Source: an uncultured Alphaproteobacteria bacterium (GTDB lineage Bacteria > Pseudomonadota > Alphaproteobacteria > RF32 > CAG-239). From it: a stretch of DNA of 53,416 nt. The notes below the pieces were generated by a model. That model worked only from the letters and a program-made list of their open reading frames with translations. It made no database searches and was not told the origin of the DNA. Positions within the stretch are counted from its first letter, which is position 1; every line of letters begins with the position of its first letter. Shown here one piece after another: positions 20,119 through 27,398 of this stretch. Where the stretch lies: NCBI GenBank assembly GCA_944393665.1, contig CALYAX010000012.1:1-53416 (forward strand). Reading direction: 5' to 3'. A program made the position numbers and the translations under genes.

Positions 20119-20146
20119 ACTTCGCCATTAATTATTATCGCGAAGT
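20119..20146 (+). other. leader hairpin of the lipoprotein gene
   Basis: Perfect seven-base inverted repeat ACTTCGC (20119-20125) / GCGAAGT (20140-20146) with a 14-base AT-rich loop, 44 bases upstream of the start codon. No T-run follows, so it is not a simple terminator. It is the first of the series of stem-loops that continues through the coding region. Confidence 0.55.
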
Positions 20147-20190
20147 CCGGCAATGAAAAAAAAATAATAACAATAAAAAAAACAAAAATC

Positions 20191-22479
20191 ATGGAAAAAT
20201 CTTTTTCAAGCATTCTTATGCTTTGCTGGATGGTCATGGCCTCAGCATTATTATTATCTTTGTCCTCTTGTTCCAAGGATGAAGAAATCTTCGGTGGTGA
20301 TCCGCAGTGGAACGGCGGCAATGGTGACACCACCACCATTATAACCACAGACTCTCTGTGGTTTGAGAAGAACATGATTGATGCAGAACGCATCAATTGT
20401 GGCCTTGTTCAACTGGGAGAAGCTCAGGCTTCCCTGGAAGACGAGGAGTTAACCCTCACCTTCCACGGTGAGATGTCAGCCAAATTTAAGTTCACCTATC
20501 GGTGGGCAGACAAAGAGGCTGACACCGTAAGAACCGTTAAATTCAATTCCGATAATATCGGAAAATTTAACGGACTGCTGTCTATCAAGGTAGACAGTGA
20601 TTCCCTTCCCCACTTGTCCGAACGGACTTATATGTGGGAGAAAGGCGCCTTCAACGTGGAAGGAACCCTTCTGCCGACCTCATTCGTGAATAAGACCGAT
20701 GTCCTCACTTATGTGGATGGTCATCGTGTTTTTTCACACGAAGATGGAACGCTGTGCGGTGTGGATGTTGTTGAAGCAACACTAAAGTTCAGAAATCTGA
20801 CTTTAGTGGAAGGTTCTGAAACAACCTACCGCGCAGAAAAGGTAATTACCGTTACCTTTTCGGAGGGAGGAGAGAGAGAATATATCCTCTCCGATGGTTT
20901 AATCATCACGTCTGAAAAAGACGAGGTGGTTTATACCGTCGAGAACATCGTTGAGAACGAGAAAGATCAAATTTCCTTCGAGGTGGTTGAAAAACACACC
21001 ATCGACACGGAAAAAGACATTCGCGTTCCGATGTCGTTCTTCCGGGACACCAAAATTGCCGCTGGCAAAAAGGTGAGCCGGGAAGAGGAATCAAAAAATA
21101 TTTCTCTGAACGCCAGTGTCCCTGGGAACTGGACTTACGTAAGTAAGTTCACCCAAGGTACTATCAGCGGCCAGGTAATGGAACAGGTTACGACCTATTC
21201 CTTCCAGGTTGCCAGTGGTATCTTTGAGACATTGGTAACTCTGACCACTGTACGCAACGTAACAGTTGAGTACAAAGGTCAGACTTTGGAAGTAAACCTT
21301 TCAGACCCGACCACCAATATGGTCAGTCTGGAAGAAACATCTTCCAAAGAAGAGAAATATTACAATATTTTCTCGTTCGAAACCGTATTTTGCGCTGCTT
21401 TCAACGGAGTGAACAGCAACATTACCACTGTTCAGGAAATTGAAATCAGCGTGAAAAAACAAGATACCGTTACTGGAATCTCATTTTTAAGTGACGAATT
21501 CCAGAAACGGGGTACGGAATTATTCAGCCTGATTAATTACCAGGTAGAATATACCGTATCGGCTCCTGCCAACGCAAGTTGCGAATTGAACCGAAATCTG
21601 AAAATTTCAGACAACGGTAAGATTTCAACGACCGTTGACGCTAACAGCCTTGAAGGAGGTAAAACGAACACCGTGAAAGTATCTGACGTTAAGTCGGACA
21701 CCACCAGCGGTGAACGGACCACGACCACCTATACCGCTACTTTCGGCGGCAAGGCTGTAGAGGTTAAAGTATCCGTGGACAGTAAAATGTCCTGGAGAGG
21801 CAACGCATTGAAAGATGCAACGCCATCTTTAATCTCCGCTGAGGCTAAGGAAACCTCTGCTAAAATGGAGGGTGCTTATATGGTTAAAACCTACGACTTG
21901 ATCACCATGTGGTCAGTTGGCGGCGAGACCTTTGAGCACGTCCAAACTGCAGAGGTAAGACATATAGCTCTTGACCCCACGTTCGAAGGATATACCATTG
22001 AACGGGCAGACGTAACCTTGGCTTATACCAAGAGTGGTCGTCTACCGGGACAGGGGATCACCTTCATGTGTGGGGTAGCTAAAGAAATCGGCGGAAACGG
22101 CAACAAATACTTTGCAATCAACGTTGCAAAGTACAATGAAGCTTATAACGGAGACGTTAAAGCTGCATTGGCTGCCGAAGGCGTAATGCAAGTTTGGGAC
22201 AATGTAAATCTGAGCAATTTAACCAATTATTGCTCGGTTATTTACACGTTGGCCAATACCAACGCCTTTGAACCCGCCGATATGGCTGGAGCAAACGGGA
22301 CGAATTTCGCTGATTGGAAACAATCAGGAAATTCTTGGGATTATCTTTCTTTAATCGATGGTCACGTTCACGGTTTTTCACCGGTAACTGGTACCATTGA
22401 AAGGTATTCCAACCCGTTAATCGAGTCAGTAGTAAAAGTAAACGGAGTATTCTCTCACGGGAATATTGCCGTTTTTTAA
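20191..22479 (+). CDS. surface-lipoprotein-like protein of Bacteroidota type, hairpin-tiled coding sequence
   Basis: A 762-residue predicted lipoprotein of no recognised family. The type II signal peptide ends in lipobox LSSC, giving a mature start CSKDEE. A lysine then acidic residues directly after the lipid-bearing cysteine match the Bacteroidota lipoprotein export signal that sends proteins to the cell surface. The rest is beta-rich and threonine-rich (DTTTIITTD; TTTTYTATFGG), suggesting Ig-like or beta-sandwich domains. The leader is A-rich with no Shine-Dalgarno, as in Bacteroidota and unlike the genes around. The coding DNA is filled with inverted repeats (separate entry), and the last codons form its own terminator. 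Transfer from Bacteroidota is inferred. A joined contig is the alternative. Confidence 0.82.
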   Translation: MEKSFSSILMLCWMVMASALLLSLSSCSKDEEIFGGDPQWNGGNGDTTTIITTDSLWFEKNMIDAERINCGLVQLGEAQASLEDEELTLTFHGEMSAKFKFTYRWADKEADTVRTVKFNSDNIGKFNGLLSIKVDSDSLPHLSERTYMWEKGAFNVEGTLLPTSFVNKTDVLTYVDGHRVFSHEDGTLCGVDVVEATLKFRNLTLVEGSETTYRAEKVITVTFSEGGEREYILSDGLIITSEKDEVVYTVENIVENEKDQISFEVVEKHTIDTEKDIRVPMSFFRDTKIAAGKKVSREEESKNISLNASVPGNWTYVSKFTQGTISGQVMEQVTTYSFQVASGIFETLVTLTTVRNVTVEYKGQTLEVNLSDPTTNMVSLEETSSKEEKYYNIFSFETVFCAAFNGVNSNITTVQEIEISVKKQDTVTGISFLSDEFQKRGTELFSLINYQVEYTVSAPANASCELNRNLKISDNGKISTTVDANSLEGGKTNTVKVSDVKSDTTSGERTTTTYTATFGGKAVEVKVSVDSKMSWRGNALKDATPSLISAEAKETSAKMEGAYMVKTYDLITMWSVGGETFEHVQTAEVRHIALDPTFEGYTIERADVTLAYTKSGRLPGQGITFMCGVAKEIGGNGNKYFAINVAKYNEAYNGDVKAALAAEGVMQVWDNVNLSNLTNYCSVIYTLANTNAFEPADMAGANGTNFADWKQSGNSWDYLSLIDGHVHGFSPVTGTIERYSNPLIESVVKVNGVFSHGNIAVF
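22440..22477 (+). terminator. terminator formed by the last codons of the lipoprotein gene
   Basis: AAACGG (22440-22445) pairs with CCGTTT (22469-22474), and inside it TATTC (22448-22452) pairs with GAATA (22461-22465). Six T follow the CCG, and the stop codon TAA (22477-22479) begins in that T-run. The whole stem is coding sequence. Confidence 0.75.
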
Positions 22480-22507
22480 CGATTTTTTTATTATAAAGTT
22501 AAACCCT

Positions 22508-22549
22508 GCTCCTGTGTGTCAAAAAATATTATGAACAGCACACAGGAGC
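22508..22549 (+). other. 11-bp leader hairpin of the outer-membrane-protein-like gene
   Basis: Perfect inverted repeat GCTCCTGTGTG (22508-22518) / CACACAGGAGC (22539-22549) around a 20-base AT-rich loop, 17 bases before the ATG at 22567. There is no T-run after it. The right arm contains AGGAG, the only Shine-Dalgarno-like element nearby, so the stem would hide it. Confidence 0.7.
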
Positions 22550-22566
22550 CCCTAATAACCCAGTAT

Positions 22567-23292
22567 ATGAAAACAAGAAATATAGCGGCTACTATCTTGA
22601 TGGTCGTGCTTGCCATCGCCGCTCAAAGCGCACAAGCACAGAATAGTCTGTCTGACTTCCTGTCTGCAACGACAGTGTCAGACAGCGCAAAAACGGCTTC
22701 CGCCGTTGTCGATACTACTCACCAGAGTAGTACCGTCGAAGAGACCAATCCGGTCATCTTCGACGGCCAGTTCTACGGCTATGCTTCGGCATCTGCCGTA
22801 GTAACCGACGACGGTGTCGGTGGCGAAGCCAGATTTGGCTTAGCCAAAAACCGGTGGGCATTTTTCGCTTTCGGGCGATATGTCCAGGACCGTTCAGGTC
22901 TCGGTATCGGGATCCGCCGGGACCTTGTTGGTAAGAGCGAAAACCGTTTCTTTCTCTCCGGAGAAATAATGGTTGGAGCCCTCCAGCAAAATGCAGGGAT
23001 CCGGAGTGATATAACCGTGAAAGACCTCGAAGGAGGCTTATATCACGGATATATCACCAAAAAATTGAGACCCCAGCTCGAAGCTGGTCTCAATCTCCAA
23101 ATCCGCCTCGGCAACAAGACGTTCTTGAACGTCTTCGGGGGAGGGATTTGGAGGTGCTGCGACGGTGACAAGCTGTCGCTGAACTCCGAAGTCAACTTCC
23201 CTAACGCGGAAGTTATTCGGGGGGAGATGAACTCCTTTAAGAAGGAGTTTGGATTCAAATGCGGTCTCGGCATTGAATTCAGAATTTTTTAG
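22567..23292 (+). CDS. outer-membrane-protein-like secreted protein, hairpin-tiled coding sequence
   Basis: A 241-residue protein with signal peptide (MKTRNIAATILMVVLAIAAQ, cleavage near AQAQ). A threonine/serine-rich segment follows, then a beta-rich domain with alternating patterns and C-terminal IEFRIF, an aromatic ending typical of outer-membrane barrels. Unusual internal residues are adjacent cysteines (WRCCDGD). ATG 22567 is chosen because it begins the signal peptide; an in-frame ATG 12 codons earlier lies in the leader hairpin. It has its own terminator. The DNA is even denser in inverted repeats than the preceding gene. The two may form a functional pair (surface lipoprotein plus barrel); that is inference from adjacency and shared DNA structure. 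Confidence 0.78.
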   Translation: MKTRNIAATILMVVLAIAAQSAQAQNSLSDFLSATTVSDSAKTASAVVDTTHQSSTVEETNPVIFDGQFYGYASASAVVTDDGVGGEARFGLAKNRWAFFAFGRYVQDRSGLGIGIRRDLVGKSENRFFLSGEIMVGALQQNAGIRSDITVKDLEGGLYHGYITKKLRPQLEAGLNLQIRLGNKTFLNVFGGGIWRCCDGDKLSLNSEVNFPNAEVIRGEMNSFKKEFGFKCGLGIEFRIF

Positions 23293-23317
23293 AGACAATT
23301 ATTAAACACAAATATAG

Positions 23318-23352
23318 ACAGCCGCATAGCAATATGCGGCTGTTGCCTTTTA
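23318..23352 (+). terminator. intrinsic terminator after the outer-membrane-protein-like gene
   Basis: Perfect 11-base stem ACAGCCGCATA / TATGCGGCTGT (23318-23328 with 23333-23343) with a GCAA tetraloop, followed by TGCCTTTTAA. Confidence 0.85.
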
Positions 23353-23521
23353 AACTCTCCCACTCCATTTTTTACCGCGGCCGTTGCCGGCCGGACAATC
23401 TCCCGCCCGGCCCGTTCTTTTTTCTCAACCCGGCTCGCCGCTGTCCGGGAAAGCCGCGCCCCGCATTCTGCCGTTAACATTCCCGCTCATTCACAAGCCG
23501 TTTCTTGCCCCCATAAACCAC

Positions 23522-23550
23522 TTGTCAGCCATAAATAATGACTATATAAT
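23522..23550 (+). promoter_or_regulatory. strong sigma-70-type promoter
   Basis: TTGTCA at 23522-23527, exactly 17 bases, then TATAAT at 23545-23550, 33 bases before the ATG at 23584. The preceding 170 bases (23350-23520) are GC-rich and hold no gene that I can support. Confidence 0.75.
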
Positions 23551-23583
23551 ATGCTGACTTAATTTTATAATGAGGTGGTTTTC

Positions 23584-24327
23584 ATGAAATGTTTTGTTCA
23601 ACTTGCTTTTGCCTGCGGCCTGGTTCTGTCTTCCGCCGCTTTTGCCCAGGCACCGGATTCCAACGGCTCCGCCGCGCCTGCCGCTTCGGCAGAAACCCCG
23701 GCTTGGAAACCCAACCCCGCCCATAACAAAATTCTTGACCCCATCGCCCAAACCATCGGCCAGTCAGCCTTGCAAAACATCACCGACGCCGAGCAGGTTT
23801 TCTGCTACCAAATCACCACCAAACCGGACAACTATACCGGTTACACGCTCGATGGCATGGCTGTTGTCGGTTTTTGCGGCGTTATCAATCCTGAACTCAA
23901 AACCATGATTTCGTCCGAGCTGTTCATGAATCCCAACAACGTTTTGTTTGACGTGACCGAAGATTGCGTTATCCGCCCGCGGATTATGCTCCGTTTTGTC
24001 CGCGGTGTCGATTCGACCGACGTTTTGCTGTCTTCGCCCTGCCATGCCTTTGCCATTTTCTACGGCGGCCGGGTCAATGCTTTTAATGCCAAACCTGCCG
24101 CTCCGATTATCGACGCGCTGATTGATCCGCTGGTTAAGGGACGTATTGATTTTGCCTCCCCGGCGCTGTTTAACCAGCTGCTGCCCATCGGCGTGGCCCA
24201 GACTGACGAGCAAAAAGCCCTGCTCAATAAGAAAAACGAACCCATCCGCAACTGGGTCAAAACCCAGCAGGAAGAAGAAAAAAGCACCAAATCCAAAGGC
24301 TGGAACAATCTTAACCTCAATCTTTAG
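23584..24327 (+). CDS. uncharacterised secreted protein
   Basis: A 247-residue exported protein with signal peptide MKCFVQLAFACGLVLSSA and cleavage near AFAQA. The mature part has a proline/alanine-rich start, a compact domain around residues 45-200 containing four cysteines (VFCYQI, GFCGVI, EDCVIR, SSPCHAF) that could form two disulfides, and a lysine-rich tail. I do not recognise the family. ATG 23584 is favoured over a GTG three codons earlier because GAGGTGG stands five bases ahead of it. It lies 9 bases before pheA in the same direction, so it shares the promoter at 23522. Confidence 0.78.
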   Translation: MKCFVQLAFACGLVLSSAAFAQAPDSNGSAAPAASAETPAWKPNPAHNKILDPIAQTIGQSALQNITDAEQVFCYQITTKPDNYTGYTLDGMAVVGFCGVINPELKTMISSELFMNPNNVLFDVTEDCVIRPRIMLRFVRGVDSTDVLLSSPCHAFAIFYGGRVNAFNAKPAAPIIDALIDPLVKGRIDFASPALFNQLLPIGVAQTDEQKALLNKKNEPIRNWVKTQQEEEKSTKSKGWNNLNLNL

Positions 24328-24336
24328 AGAACCGAC

Positions 24337-25173
24337 ATGAAACTTAAAATCGCTTATCAGGGCGTGGCCGGCGCCTATTCCCATATTGCCAGCCAGACAG
24401 TTTATCCCGGAGCCGACTATCTGGCCTGTGCCAGTTTTGAAGAGGCCATGGCCGCCGTCACCGACAAAAAGGTCGATCTGGCAATGATTCCGGTTGAAAA
24501 CTCTAATGCCGGCCGGGTCAGCGATGTCCACTTCCTCCTCCCCTCCACCGGACTGCATATTGTCGGAGAATTTTTTCTGCGGATTGAACACCAGCTTCTG
24601 GGCCTGCCCGGAGCCAGACTTTCCGGCATCAAAACGGCTTCTTCCCACCCGCAGGCGCTCGCCCAGTGTTCAGAATTTCTCAAAAACCATCATATTCAGC
24701 CGGTTCAGCGGATTGATACCGCCCTTTCCTGCCAGGATGTCCTGCGGGATCAGGATCCTGCCAAAGCCGCTATTGCCTCGCGTCTGGCCGGAGAAATTTA
24801 CGGGTTGGAAATTCTGGCTCCCAATATCGAAAATGCCAGCAACAATACCACGCGTTTTTTGATTATGTCGCGTGACAGCCTGATCCCCGAATATGACGGC
24901 GGCAAATTTATTACCTCGTTTATTTTCAAGGCAAAAAATATCCCGGCGGCCTTATACAAAGCCCTCGGCGGTTTTGCGACCAACGGCATCAACCTGACCA
25001 AGCTGGAGAGCTACCTTCTGGAAGGCAAATTTATTTCAGCGCAGTTTTATGTCGAGGTTGAAGCCCATCCCGACCAGCACGCATTCCGCAACGCCTTTGA
25101 CGAACTGCGCTTTTTTGCCGATGAAGTTCATCTCCTCGGCTCTTATGCGGCCCACCCTTACCGCTATCTCTAA
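24337..25173 (+). CDS. pheA: prephenate dehydratase
   Basis: Converts prephenate to phenylpyruvate in phenylalanine synthesis. The 278-residue protein has the catalytic domain (IAYQGVAGAYSHIAS; MIPVENSNAGRV; the key NTTRF with active-site threonine and arginine) and a C-terminal ACT domain (GINLTKLESYLLEGKFISAQ) that binds phenylalanine for feedback control; the ESYL motif is intact. It is the monofunctional form, without a chorismate mutase domain. It follows the secreted unknown by 9 bases. Confidence 0.95.
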   Translation: MKLKIAYQGVAGAYSHIASQTVYPGADYLACASFEEAMAAVTDKKVDLAMIPVENSNAGRVSDVHFLLPSTGLHIVGEFFLRIEHQLLGLPGARLSGIKTASSHPQALAQCSEFLKNHHIQPVQRIDTALSCQDVLRDQDPAKAAIASRLAGEIYGLEILAPNIENASNNTTRFLIMSRDSLIPEYDGGKFITSFIFKAKNIPAALYKALGGFATNGINLTKLESYLLEGKFISAQFYVEVEAHPDQHAFRNAFDELRFFADEVHLLGSYAAHPYRYL

Positions 25174-25234
25174 AACTTTGGTCCTATTGCCGCAGCGGCC
25201 TGTTCTGCTTATTTCTACAGATAAGGAGAACAAA

Positions 25235-25708
25235 ATGTCTGACATTATCATTGAAGAATTTCAGCCCCAGCACTTTGAACAGGCTTTGCGCATTCTGCAC
25301 GAGTCAAACTGCCTGCACGCCAAAAACGATCCCCAGCAGTTTCTTTGCGCCCCGGAGAGCAACTCTATCCCCTATCTTCAATGCATCCTGTCGCACCCTG
25401 ACAACTTCGGCTATGTTGCGCTGGACGGCAGCAAAGTTGTCGGCCTTCTCTGCGCCGGAGAACTCGTCCGTGATGAAAATATTTATGTCAACCAGAAATA
25501 TTATCAGATTTTTGATATTGTCGTCAGCAGCACGCATCAAAAACGCGGTATCGGAAAAAAATTGATTGCCCGCCTGGCTGAAGAAGCCAAAACAGACGGC
25601 ATTAAACAAATTGAACTGGAAGTCTTCAGTTTCAACAACAATGCGGTAGCCTTTTACCGGCACCTCAATTTTCGGGAAACCTCCCGCAACATGAGCTTGT
25701 ATTTATAA
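25235..25708 (+). CDS. GNAT family N-acetyltransferase
   Basis: A 157-residue acetyltransferase of unknown substrate. The acetyl-CoA motif is seen as VSSTHQKRGIGKKLIARLAE, followed by the family's EVFSFNNNAVAFYRHLNF, and the N-terminal half carries VALDGSKVVGLLCAGE. ATG 25235 has AAGGAG eight bases ahead; the frame is open further upstream into pheA, but without support. A terminator follows. Confidence 0.88.
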   Translation: MSDIIIEEFQPQHFEQALRILHESNCLHAKNDPQQFLCAPESNSIPYLQCILSHPDNFGYVALDGSKVVGLLCAGELVRDENIYVNQKYYQIFDIVVSSTHQKRGIGKKLIARLAEEAKTDGIKQIELEVFSFNNNAVAFYRHLNFRETSRNMSLYL

Positions 25709-25750
25709 TTTCCCGGCTCTGCTTTTCCGGAATTTTCCGGCTGCAAAAAA

Positions 25751-25773
25751 ACGCCGGAAACCGGCGTCTTTTT
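25751..25773 (+). terminator. bidirectional terminator between the GNAT gene and atpF
   Basis: Perfect stem ACGCCGG / CCGGCGT (25751-25757 with 25761-25767), three-base loop, T-run on the plus side and seven A before it, so it also works for atpF on the minus strand. Confidence 0.88.
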
Positions 25774-25787
25774 AAGCTATGGCAACA

Positions 25788-26399
25788 CTATTTCAAACGG
25801 GCCAGCTCGTCTATGGACTGGTCTATCAGCTTATCCTGAGCTTTGTCATCAAGCCCTTTAAGCAATGCAGCACGAACCACGGCGATTGTTTTTTCTGCTG
25901 CCGCCGCTGAAATTTCCTTAACGGCATCTTGCCGGGCCGTTGCAATTCTGGCCTTGGTATCGGCTTCTTTAACCGCCATGTCATGTTCCATTTTCGCCAG
26001 GCTGTCATTTTTGAGGATAGTAACTTCCCGCTCTGACTTGGCCAAAATATCTTTTGCTTCCTGCTGGGCCAGACGATACTGTTTTTCATATTGAGCCAGC
26101 AGTTTTTGAGCCTCTTCTTTAAGCTCTGCCGCCGAATGGATACGCTCGGCGATATTCTCGCCGCGTTTTTTGAGCATGGAATAAAGAATTTTACCAACCG
26201 GCCGGGCCAGTGCCACTACCACCAGCACAAAAGAAACCGCCACCCAAAACTCGGCGCTCTGATAAAAAAGCTCCCCGTGGCCGCTGATTTCATGAGCCGT
26301 ATTTTCAATCGCTGCAACCACATTATCTGCCGCATTCAAAACCGCATCCTGTGTTGCGTCAATAAGCTCGCGATTGGGTAAATTCTCTTCCATTGCCAT
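25788..26399 (-). CDS. atpF: ATP synthase Fo subunit b
   Basis: Peripheral stalk subunit. The 203-residue protein has an N-terminal extension, one membrane segment (FWVAVSFVLVVVALARPVG) and a long charged coiled coil (AAELKEEAQKLLAQYEKQ). It is the last gene of the Fo operon, three bases after the b' gene. Having both b and b' genes is a hallmark of photosynthetic-type and alphaproteobacterial ATP synthases. ATG 26399 or 26393 could be the start; the sequence does not decide. Confidence 0.92.
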   Translation of the reverse strand: MAMEENLPNRELIDATQDAVLNAADNVVAAIENTAHEISGHGELFYQSAEFWVAVSFVLVVVALARPVGKILYSMLKKRGENIAERIHSAAELKEEAQKLLAQYEKQYRLAQQEAKDILAKSEREVTILKNDSLAKMEHDMAVKEADTKARIATARQDAVKEISAAAAEKTIAVVRAALLKGLDDKAQDKLIDQSIDELARLK

Positions 26400-26402
26400 T
26401 GT

Positions 26403-26885
26403 TTATTCTTTCTCTACAACTGCCGCCGCTTTGCTGATTTCCGCTTTAGACAGGTTAAAACCCAGCTTGCGGATAATTTCCGCCGCCAAATCCTCCGTCA
26501 TTGCGTCAACCTGCTTCATGGCTTTGGCCTTGCTGTCGCGGATTTGCTGTTCGCCCTCTTTAATCTGGCGGCTGAGTTCTTCATTCAGTTCAGCCTGTTT
26601 GCGTTCAATCAGATTTTTCATTTCCTGCTTGGTTTTCTGGAGCGAAAGATTAGCCTCGTCCGTTGCCTCTTTCAGCGCCCGGTGATAGTTTTCCAGCGCC
26701 TGTTCCGAGCGGGCCTTGAAATCAGCCGCGCTGTCAAGATAATCATCAATCTTTTCCTTGCGCAGATTAATCATCTCCGCAATTTTCGGAATAATGATTT
26801 TGCTCATAAGAAACAGCATTGTAAAAAAGCTGATACAGAGCCAGAATAACTGCGACGGAAAAACGCTGAAATCTAATTGTGGCAT
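26403..26885 (-). CDS. atpF': ATP synthase Fo subunit b'
   Basis: Second peripheral stalk subunit, forming a heterodimer with b. The 160-residue protein has an N-terminal membrane segment (LFWLCISFFTMLFLMSK) after the family's PQLDFSVFPSQ, then a coiled coil (KEKIDDYLDSAADFKARSEQ). It lies downstream of atpE, separated by a 150-base stretch that contains a large inverted repeat. Confidence 0.92.
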   Translation of the reverse strand: MPQLDFSVFPSQLFWLCISFFTMLFLMSKIIIPKIAEMINLRKEKIDDYLDSAADFKARSEQALENYHRALKEATDEANLSLQKTKQEMKNLIERKQAELNEELSRQIKEGEQQIRDSKAKAMKQVDAMTEDLAAEIIRKLGFNLSKAEISKAAAVVEKE

Positions 26886-26911
26886 AAGACTTTCCTATTA
26901 TTTAAGATGTA

Positions 26912-27031
26912 AAAACGGTTTTAGGGTGATGAATGGCGGTGAGGAACGGAGCACAGCCTCGGAGCGTAGATTAGAAGTACGTAAGAAGCGGGCACCGTAC
27001 CGCGCCGCTAGTCATCCGATAAAACCGTTTT
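26912..27031. repeat. palindromic element inside the ATP synthase operon
   Basis: A perfect 12-base inverted repeat, AAAACGGTTTTA (26912-26923) / TAAAACCGTTTT (27020-27031), bounds an imperfect palindrome: the inner arms match in blocks (GATGA, GCGG, ACGG, GC), with interspersed mismatches or G-U pairs, down to a loop near 26970. The whole element is about 120 nt, is GC-richer than the surrounding intergenic DNA, and has no reading frame. It resembles a REP/MITE-like unit or a structured RNA, placed exactly between atpE and atpF'. Confidence 0.7.
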
Positions 27032-27038
27032 GAAAAAA

Positions 27039-27260
27039 TTAATTTCCGGTAAGCATAACCAGCGCAATAACCAAAGCATACAGGGCAATCGCCTCAACGG
27101 CGGCAAATCCGGCCCAGCCATAGATATCAACATCTTTTTTAACCTGCGGATTGCGGCCGACAGTCGAAATAATCGTCGTCCAAACCTGACTTACACCCCA
27201 GGCGGCAACAGTCATTGACAATGCGCACATACCGGCGCCCACATAAGCTAAAGGTTCCAT
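27039..27260 (-). CDS. atpE: ATP synthase Fo subunit c
   Basis: Rotor ring subunit that carries protons. The 73-residue protein is a hairpin of two membrane helices. Helix 1 ends in VGRNPQVKKD, containing the conserved polar-loop R-N-P. Helix 2 carries the proton-binding glutamate in AAVEAIALYALVIAL. No sodium-binding pattern is evident. It lies in the order atpB-atpE-atpF'. Length and motif are normal. Confidence 0.96.
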   Translation of the reverse strand: MEPLAYVGAGMCALSMTVAAWGVSQVWTTIISTVGRNPQVKKDVDIYGWAGFAAVEAIALYALVIALVMLTGN

Positions 27261-27398
27261 TTTATATCCTTTCCAAAGTTTAATTAATCATGCTTACAAT
27301 AATACTGTTTATGTTATTTTTTGGTTAACAAGCTTCCCGGCGTTCCTTACCCGGCCCGCACAAATAATGGCCGGAAGCCTCGTCACGCCAAAAAGATT

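Larger units (their letters stand above)
20119..23343 (+). repeat. hairpin-tiled segment: dense short inverted repeats through two genes
   Basis: Perfect or near-perfect stem-loops follow one another across the whole segment. Examples by arm positions: 20343-20350/20356-20363 (8 bp); 20377-20384/20390-20397 (8); 20474-20481/20517-20524 (8); 20534-20543/20564-20573 (10) enclosing 20547-20553/20557-20563 (7); 20780-20787+20789-20793/20796-20808 (13, one bulge); 20836-20845/20852-20861 (10); 21467-21471+21473-21479/21498-21504+21506-21510 (12 around one A-A mismatch); 22040-22050/22055-22064 (10, one bulge); 22108-22117/22124-22133 (10); 22310-22316/22321-22327 (7, GAAA loop); 22648-22656/22677-22685 (9); 22733-22742/22757-22766 (10, plus GACC/GGTC inside); 22773-22779/22795-22801 (7) enclosing a UUCG-capped 4-bp stem; 23006-23013/23039-23046 (8); 23064-23072/23086-23094 (9); 23095-23104/23144-23153 (10) enclosing 23116-23124/23127-23135 (9); 23230-23237/23242-23249 (8). 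Other genes sampled do not show this. Confidence 0.85.

Noticed and set aside
20119..23343. Reading the many inverted repeats as a CRISPR array, an integron or an insertion sequence
   Set aside because: The repeats all differ in sequence, there is no constant spacer length, no transposase or integrase, and both strands outside are normal. The signal is local hairpins, not repeated units.
23764..24648. A 294-codon minus-strand frame opposite the secreted protein and pheA
   Set aside because: It is antisense to pheA, whose catalytic and ACT motifs are unambiguous, and is rich in G, H and N like other shadows.
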